A DNA stretch of 64,000 nucleotides from DATKHR01 sp035939575. GTDB lineage: Bacteria; Acidobacteriota; Vicinamibacteria; Vicinamibacterales; CAVVIG01. The position numbers were made by a program, and so were the translations under genes. Positions 61,085 through 64,000 of this stretch are shown here, one piece after another. The notes under the pieces were generated by a model. That model saw only the letters and a list, made by a program, of their open reading frames with translations, was not told the DNA's origin and did not search any database. The stretch is from assembly GCA_035939575.1 (NCBI GenBank), contig DASZFS010000049.1, positions 1 to 64,000 of the forward strand, written 5' to 3'. Positions within the stretch are counted from its first letter, which is position 1. The number at the start of each line of letters is the position of its first letter.

Positions 61085-63793
61085 CTACGGACTCTTGAGC
61101 ACCGGAATGTCGTTGCTGATGCCCCACTGGGAGCCGAAATAGGTCCCGAAACCCGTGCTCGACATCAGGACGAACCAGTTGCCCGAGGCAGGCTGATAGA
61201 TCGCGATGTCCGTCTTGCCATCGCCGTCGTAGTCGGCAGGTACCGTAACGGTCGGCCCCACACCACCCCACTGGTAATTGATGTAGGTCGTGAAGTTCGT
61301 GCTCGAGAGCAGGACGTACCAGAAGCCTGTGGACGGCCGGTAGACCGCGACGTCGGTCATGCCATCGCCGTCGTAGTCGCCCGCCACTGGAATGTCGGCG
61401 CTGCCACCCCACTGGTGACTCACATACGTCGTGAAGTTCGTGCTCGAGAGGAGGACGTACCAGACGCCGGCGCCAGGCCGATAGATCGCGATATCCGTCT
61501 TGCCGTCGCCGTCATAGTCGGCGGGCACGGGCACGTCTGTGCTGACACCCCACTGGTAGGTGACGGACGACGAGAAGTTCGTGCTCGACAGGCGTACGAA
61601 CCACGCACCCGTCGACGGCCGATAGATCGCGATGTCGGTCTTGCCGTCGCCGTCGTAGTCGGCGGGCACCGGCACATCTGTACTGACGCCCCACTGGTAG
61701 CTGGCGTACGAGGCGAAATTCGTGCTCGAGAGCAGGATGTACCAGGTGCCGTTGGCGGGCCGATAGATAGCGATGTCCGCCTTCCCGTCGCCGTCGAAGT
61801 CGCCGGACACGGGCACGTCAGTGCTTGTGCCCCACTGATAGGCGGCGCTCGCCGGGTAGTTCTGGCTGGACAACAGGACATACCAGACGCCGTTCGATGG
61901 CCGGTAGATGGTGATGTCCGCTCTGCCGTCGCCGTCGAAATCATGCGGCGCACTGCGTCGCGTGCTTGACGGGGTCCGGTTGTACAGGTAATCGTTGAAG
62001 AGCCATACACCCGCGATTTGCGACCACAGACGCACATACACCGGACTGCCAGTCGGCAGACCTGGGACGACGGCGCTCAGACTCGTCCCTTCGTCGTGAT
62101 TGAACAGGTCGACGCCGGCGAATGTCGTCCCTATCGACAACCGGTAGGCCGTCACACCCGTTCCGCTGGTCCACTGGAAGGCGACAGTGGATCCCGCGAA
62201 TGTCGATCCCGGCCGCGGCGTCGTCAATTCTGCTGGCGTGGGCGCGGGGTTGATCGTGATCGCATACCCGGCGCTCCCGGTGCAGCCATTCACGTCGGTG
62301 GCAGTGACGGAGAAGTTGAACGTCCCGTGCGCCGAGGGTAACCCGCTCACCGTCCCGGCGCTCGAGATCAGCAGGCCGCCCGGCAGCGCTCCAGCGGTCA
62401 CGGCGAAGGTCGTCGTCGAGACGCCACCGACTTGCGTGATCGTGGTCGCCGGGTACACGACGCCGACCGTCCCGATTGGGAACGTCGTGCCCGACAGCGT
62501 GATCACTCCACAACCCGCGATGGCAATGGTCGTCGAGACGATCTGGCCATCCACCTGGCCGCTGAGACTCGGGCTGCCGAAGCTGAATCCTGCCGTGTAG
62601 ACGTCGACGGCTTTGCCATTGACGGTCGGCGACGTTGGCGTCGCGAAGGTTCCGAGGGTCCCTGTGAAAGCGGCACTCGTTCCGTCCGGGATGGTCCCGC
62701 CGGATGACGTGTCCGCATTCGACGAGTCGAAGGTCAGATCTGCCGTCACGGTCGACGACGCCAGCGGCTGTATTGTGGCGGGGGAGGCGCCGGCCTTCAG
62801 GATCAGTTGTGGAGACGTCGTCACCGGCCCGAAAACACCGTTCGGCGTGCCGGCGCATCCCGTTCCTCCAACGCCCGGTCCGAAGTTGCAGCCCCACCAG
62901 TTGTCCGTCGCCGCGACCGTCCCGACGCTCTCGAAGATCGCGCTGCCGGTTGTTCCCGTGTTCCCGACGATCCGGTCGCGGCTCAGCGTGGATGCACTCG
63001 CACCGAACGGGACGGACAGGCCGCCGCCCCGCCCCGCGCCGCCCGACGCGGCATTGCTCACCAGCGCGCTGCCGGTCATTGTCAGGCTGGAACTGTCGCC
63101 CACCACGGCAATCCCGCCACCGTCTCCGCCACCTGCGGTGTTGCCGGAAATCGTGCTCTTCGAGATCGTGAGCGAGCACAACACGCAGACGATGCCGCCG
63201 CCGTTCGAGCCGACGTTGTTCGAGACGGTACTGTTGTTCAGGGTCAGGCTGGCGAGCGCGGTCGTCCCCGCCGCGGCGTTGTACGACCCGACGACCGCGA
63301 TGCCGCCCCCATCGTCGCGTGAACCGCCCTCGAGGGCAGTGCTGTTTCCGGTGACGGTGCAGCCGTTGAGCACGACCGTCGCGCCAAGGATGTTGAGGGC
63401 GCCTCCAAGCGACAGGAAGCCGCTGGCCAGGCCATTCGTGATCGTGAGGTTGTTGACCGTGAGCGCGAAACTGCCGACCACGTCGAAAACGCGATCGAGC
63501 GCACCTCCGTCAATCGTCGAGCTGTTGCCATCGATCGTCATCGGGCCGGTGATGGTGAGGCGACCGAGCGACAAGGCGTACGTTTGGTTGGCTCCGAGCA
63601 CGACGTGGGCGGCCGGATCGACGTTGGCCGCCGCAATCGCCGCGCGGAGCGAGCAACCGGAGACGCCGCAGGCACCCGCCACGTCAGCCGTCGTGGTGAC
63701 GACGTAATTCGTCGCGAAGGCGGTGGAACTGAACACCGCCACCACGAACAGGGAGGCGAGCGCGGTCCGCAAGAATTGTCTCGCGTCGCGCAT
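61085..63793 (-). CDS. Secreted beta-helix/Ig/FG-GAP repeat protein
   Basis: 902 residues from the ATG at 63793; a TTG at 63841 is rejected because it would lie inside the upstream gene. A signal peptide ends near SSTAFAT. Residues up to ~310 are a right-handed beta-helix (SLRAAIAAANVDPAA, repeated N-S-T rungs), then Ig-like (He_PIG, ALPGGLLISSAGTVSGLPS) and fibronectin-like parts. Six repeats of ~47 residues end the protein, each with a DxDGDGxxD calcium loop and a W-Y/F-x-LLSS strand, probably one FG-GAP/VCBS-type propeller. It is likely an extracellular surface or adhesion protein. Confidence 0.88.
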   Translation of the reverse strand: MRDARQFLRTALASLFVVAVFSSTAFATNYVVTTTADVAGACGVSGCSLRAAIAAANVDPAAHVVLGANQTYALSLGRLTITGPMTIDGNSSTIDGGALDRVFDVVGSFALTVNNLTITNGLASGFLSLGGALNILGATVVLNGCTVTGNSTALEGGSRDDGGGIAVVGSYNAAAGTTALASLTLNNSTVSNNVGSNGGGIVCVLCSLTISKSTISGNTAGGGDGGGIAVVGDSSSLTMTGSALVSNAASGGAGRGGGLSVPFGASASTLSRDRIVGNTGTTGSAIFESVGTVAATDNWWGCNFGPGVGGTGCAGTPNGVFGPVTTSPQLILKAGASPATIQPLASSTVTADLTFDSSNADTSSGGTIPDGTSAAFTGTLGTFATPTSPTVNGKAVDVYTAGFSFGSPSLSGQVDGQIVSTTIAIAGCGVITLSGTTFPIGTVGVVYPATTITQVGGVSTTTFAVTAGALPGGLLISSAGTVSGLPSAHGTFNFSVTATDVNGCTGSAGYAITINPAPTPAELTTPRPGSTFAGSTVAFQWTSGTGVTAYRLSIGTTFAGVDLFNHDEGTSLSAVVPGLPTGSPVYVRLWSQIAGVWLFNDYLYNRTPSSTRRSAPHDFDGDGRADITIYRPSNGVWYVLLSSQNYPASAAYQWGTSTDVPVSGDFDGDGKADIAIYRPANGTWYILLSSTNFASYASYQWGVSTDVPVPADYDGDGKTDIAIYRPSTGAWFVRLSSTNFSSSVTYQWGVSTDVPVPADYDGDGKTDIAIYRPGAGVWYVLLSSTNFTTYVSHQWGGSADIPVAGDYDGDGMTDVAVYRPSTGFWYVLLSSTNFTTYINYQWGGVGPTVTVPADYDGDGKTDIAIYQPASGNWFVLMSSTGFGTYFGSQWGISNDIPVLKSP
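61088..61942 (-). repeat. Tandem ~141-bp repeats, six copies, encoding the FG-GAP propeller
   Basis: Unit lengths are four of 141 bp, then 144 and 147 bp. Middle copies are most alike at DNA level, consistent with recent duplication or gene conversion between units. Confidence 0.9.
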
Positions 63794-63801
63794 GCGAGTG
63801 C

Positions 63802-64000
63802 TCAATTGCGGCTCGGGAAGATGCCCTGAAGCGCGATGCAATAGTTGAACGTCTGATACGGTGAAAGAATTGACACGGGGACGCCCCCACCGATCGCCCC
63901 TGCTGTCGCCGTGCCTGTGACCGAGATCGCGCCGGGCGCCATCACCGCATTGGCGGGAGCGTTGCTGTAGGTGGCGGTCACGCCAGCCGCTTCGACTGCC
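63802..64000 (-). CDS. Phage-tail-collagen-domain-like protein, 5' part cut by window edge
   Basis: The last 65 codons are visible on the minus strand, with a TGA at 63802-63804. The end YQTFNYCIALQGIFPSRN is the characteristic C-terminus of tail-collagen (microcystin-dependent-protein type) proteins found in phage tail fibres and, as chromosomal copies, in soil bacteria. It stops 8 bases before the beta-helix gene, so both are probably co-transcribed. The N-terminal collagen domain lies beyond the window. Confidence 0.8.
   Translation of the reverse strand, partial: AVEAAGVTATYSNAPANAVMAPGAISVTGTATAGAIGGGVPVSILSPYQTFNYCIALQGIFPSRN

Noticed and set aside
63802..64000. Prophage on the right edge
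   Set aside because: Only a tail-collagen C-terminus is visible; such proteins also exist as chromosomal genes, and no other phage gene is seen.

Overview
The window is GC-rich bacterial chromosome from a Gram-negative organism: it carries lpxC, a Kdo-hydroxylase-like gene, an RND efflux pump and a TonB-dependent receptor. An FtsX-type permease of the kind called ADOP (acidobacterial duplicated orphan permease) with its PadR regulator, an Oar-like TonB receptor with a carboxypeptidase-regulatory domain, and a subtilase with Trp-rich repeats all point to Acidobacteriota, probably the Vicinamibacteria side. That assignment is inferred from gene content. Both window edges cut through genes: an RND permease on the left and a phage-tail-collagen-like protein on the right.

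Layout. 1-4.3 kb: RND pump and membrane-fusion protein. 4.4-5.3 kb: Kdo hydroxylase family. 5.3-7.0 kb: ECF sigma factor, membrane protein and secreted protein with overlapping ends. 7.1-8.9 kb: universal stress protein and MntH. 9.0-10.7 kb: acyl-CoA ligase. 10.8-18.4 kb: a lower-GC signalling block (TPR plus sigma-54 activator, HD-GYP/GAF protein) and a repeat-bearing subtilase, flanked by two closely related small HTH proteins. 18.5-24.1 kb: peptide ABC transporter without ATPase genes, an HOGA-like aldolase and MtgA. 24.1-30.0 kb: putative metallopeptidase, NlpC/P60 lipoprotein, HNH nuclease, beta-propeller protein, amino-acid permease and CoA-transferase. 30.1-34.1 kb: uvrA and lpxC.

34.1-42.9 kb is mostly core: an unusual radical SAM protein with a small coil protein, a STAS protein and an ECF sigma factor on the minus strand; lysA, tmk and a SpoIIE phosphatase on the plus strand; then the rplU-rpmA-obgE-nadD-rsfS operon on the minus strand. 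42.9-45.8 kb is a small, AT-richer accessory island with an AbrB/Doc toxin-antitoxin pair, an unknown gene with repeated upstream sites, a 28-codon ORF, hairpins, a 5'-truncated IS1-like transposase and two tiny membrane-protein ORFs. 45.8-64.0 kb is envelope and secreted functions: ADOP permease/PadR, a secreted metzincin-like protein, a frameshifted M20 peptidase, several small unknown proteins, the TonB receptor, a GlxA-type regulator diverging from a lipocalin-like protein, an ankyrin protein, and a large beta-helix/FG-GAP secreted protein following a tail-collagen-like gene.

Many adjacent genes overlap by 1-4 bases (ATGA, TGATG, TAGTG or GTGA junctions), and GTG or TTG starts are common. 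I saw no tRNA, rRNA or CRISPR array.
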